NCBI GenBank assembly: GCA_034437515.1
Contig: DAOTTX010000386.1
Location: 1-7,451 of the forward strand
DNA from: DAOTTX01 sp034437515
Lineage (GTDB): Bacteria; Chloroflexota; Anaerolineae; Aggregatilineales; Phototrophicaceae
DNA length: 7,451 nt
Direction of reading: 5' to 3'
Part shown: one piece after another, positions 6,284-7,451 of the stretch
How the letters are laid out: every line of letters starts with the position of its first letter
Numbering within the stretch: the stretch's first letter is position 1
Notes under the pieces: model-generated
What the model saw: the letters and a program-made list of their open reading frames with translations, nothing else
What the model was told of the DNA's origin: nothing
Databases searched by the model: none
Position numbers and translations under genes: made by a program

Positions 6284-7451
6284 TCAACCTGTGTAATAGC
6301 AGCGCAACGGGTTGCCCACCGCCATCTCCAGGAGGCAGCGGTTGCACGAGACGCACGTGGCCTCATCGCTTTCCCCTTGCTTGAACTTATTGGGTAAATC
6401 CGGTTCCCGAATCAGCGGGCGAGCCAACGAGACGAACTCGACCGGTTCGTTCTGGATGATGTCCTCCATCACGGCAAGGGAGCGCATCCCGCCCACCGAG
6501 ATGATCGGAATGTCCACCGCCTGGGCCGCCTCGCGGGCCGCCGGCAAGAAGTAGGCCTCGTTCTCCAATCGCACCAGATCCTTCATCGCCTCGGCCATCG
6601 TCTGGCCGGCGATACGTTTGGCCGTGCTCATCCCCCGGCCCACCAGGTCGATGGGGATGTCGCCCCGGCAGATGAAAAAGATCGACTCGATGAAGCCGCC
6701 GCTCAACTCAATGGCGTCCACCCCGGCTTCCTCCAACCGCTGACAGGTGTCTATCGACTCCTCCAGGGTGAAGCCGCCCTCCAGATAATCCTGCGAGTTC
6801 AGCTTGACGAACACCGGATAATCCTCTCCGACCACGCTGCGCACGCGACGCACGATTTCTAGCACAAAACGCTGTCGATTCTCCAGGGAACCGCCCCACT
6901 TGTCCTCCCGCTGGTTGGAAACAGGAGAGAGGAACTGGCTGATCAAGTAGCCATGCGCGCAGTGAAGTTGAACGGCGTCGAAACCGGCCTTCTGACAACG
7001 GCCGGCCGCCGACGCGAAGGCGTCAATCAACATTTCGATCTCTTCCTCCGTCATCGCGCGGGGCCTGGTGCGGAGGAACTTGTCCGGGATGGCGGATGGG
7101 CCAAGGGGCTTCTCTCCGATGAAGTCCACCGTCGTGGAGCGCCCGGCGTGATTCAACTGCATCGCGACCTTGGCGCCCTCTTCGTGCACCTGCTCGGTCA
7201 ACTTTTTAAAGCTCGGAATGACCTCGTCCCTGTCGAACAGCGTCATCTTGGGAAAACCGAGCCCGGTGGGGTGCACGACGCCGTAAGCGACGACCGTCAA
7301 CCCGACCCCGCCGGCGGCGAGACGGCGGTGATAGCCCCGCAATTCCTCGGTGCATTTCCCGTCGGAGGCCGACATACTCTCAAACGTCGCCGACTTGATG
7401 ATGCGATTGCGCAGCGTCATCGTGCCGATAGTGCCTGGATCAAATAAAGTA
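6284..7451 (-). CDS. NADH:flavin oxidoreductase, Old Yellow Enzyme family (5' end beyond window)
   Basis: This is an FMN-dependent TIM-barrel reductase of the Old Yellow Enzyme / 2,4-dienoyl-CoA reductase group, cytoplasmic, which passes hydride from NAD(P)H to an activated alkene; the substrate is unknown. The frame continues past the ATG at 7418-7420 to the window edge, adding T-L-F-D-P-G-T-I-G-T, the standard family N-terminus, so the true start lies beyond 7451. Counting from the Met at 7420: Q88-LNHAGR-94, the active-site signature H153-x2-H156-G-Y158, the conserved N-x-R171-x-D173-x-W-G-G-S178-L-E-N-R-Q-R184, and the phosphate-binding G310-G311 with ARP at 333-335. The C-terminus carries C356-x2-C359-x2-C362-x11-C374, like the 4Fe-4S site of dienoyl-CoA reductases, and stops four residues later. 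The second, NAD(P)-binding flavoprotein half of FadH-type enzymes is therefore absent. It is convergent with the propeller protein gene. Confidence 0.93.
   Translation of the reverse strand, partial: TLFDPGTIGTMTLRNRIIKSATFESMSASDGKCTEELRGYHRRLAAGGVGLTVVAYGVVHPTGLGFPKMTLFDRDEVIPSFKKLTEQVHEEGAKVAMQLNHAGRSTTVDFIGEKPLGPSAIPDKFLRTRPRAMTEEEIEMLIDAFASAAGRCQKAGFDAVQLHCAHGYLISQFLSPVSNQREDKWGGSLENRQRFVLEIVRRVRSVVGEDYPVFVKLNSQDYLEGGFTLEESIDTCQRLEEAGVDAIELSGGFIESIFFICRGDIPIDLVGRGMSTAKRIAGQTMAEAMKDLVRLENEAYFLPAAREAAQAVDIPIISVGGMRSLAVMEDIIQNEPVEFVSLARPLIREPDLPNKFKQGESDEATCVSCNRCLLEMAVGNPLRCYYTG

Noticed and set aside
6953..7447. 164-codon frame on the plus strand
   Set aside because: It lies antisense to the oxidoreductase, which has clear family motifs throughout. 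Its composition is that of a shadow frame and it has no recognisable domain.

Overview
The window most likely comes from a member of the Chloroflexota (Anaerolineae-like), probably a metagenome-derived genome. This is an inference from protein style, not from a marker gene. The main pointers are a large secreted SBBP-type propeller protein ending in the tail YLPLVVKN, which I associate with exported Chloroflexota proteins, a remnant of an EFR1-type ferredoxin, and small multi-pass membrane proteins opening with a 'NWQPLYRIGGAAAL' style N-terminus. The coding sequence looks GC-rich, and the gap at 5879-6283 is visibly AT-richer.

Layout. Bases 1-72 are probably the last 23 codons of an upstream gene. 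Two tandem genes for unrecognised integral membrane proteins of about eight helices each follow (84-869 and 891-1721), close enough to form one operon. Bases 1737-1947 hold two head-to-tail copies of a 105/106-bp unit with a foldable core. The second copy runs up to the start of a GNAT acetyltransferase gene (1963-2571). Two bases after that gene, an open frame begins with the first membrane helix of a small membrane protein (2574 to about 2714). It then meets, in another frame, the last 59 codons of a 4Fe-4S ferredoxin (2708-2887). This looks like a deletion or recombination scar joining two broken genes.

A plausible sigma70 promoter (2946-2974) overlapping a small palindrome precedes the longest gene, a 954-residue exported protein (3014-5878). 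It has a signal peptide, an N-terminal DUF7948-like domain, seven SBBP repeats, a carboxypeptidase-regulatory-like fold and a C-terminal DUF11-like domain. Facing it on the minus strand is an Old Yellow Enzyme family NADH:flavin oxidoreductase (6284 to beyond 7451, N-terminus cut by the window edge). Between these convergent genes lies a remnant region: an 80-codon frame with a strong ribosome binding site and a start codon at the foot of a 12-bp stem-loop, overlapping a 157-nt nested inverted repeat. It resembles debris of a mobile element.

The genes do not make one obvious pathway. No CRISPR array, tRNA, rRNA or complete mobile element was seen. The most unusual items are the ferredoxin remnant hidden in an alternate frame, the tandem structured leader repeat, and the palindromic remnant region between the convergent genes.
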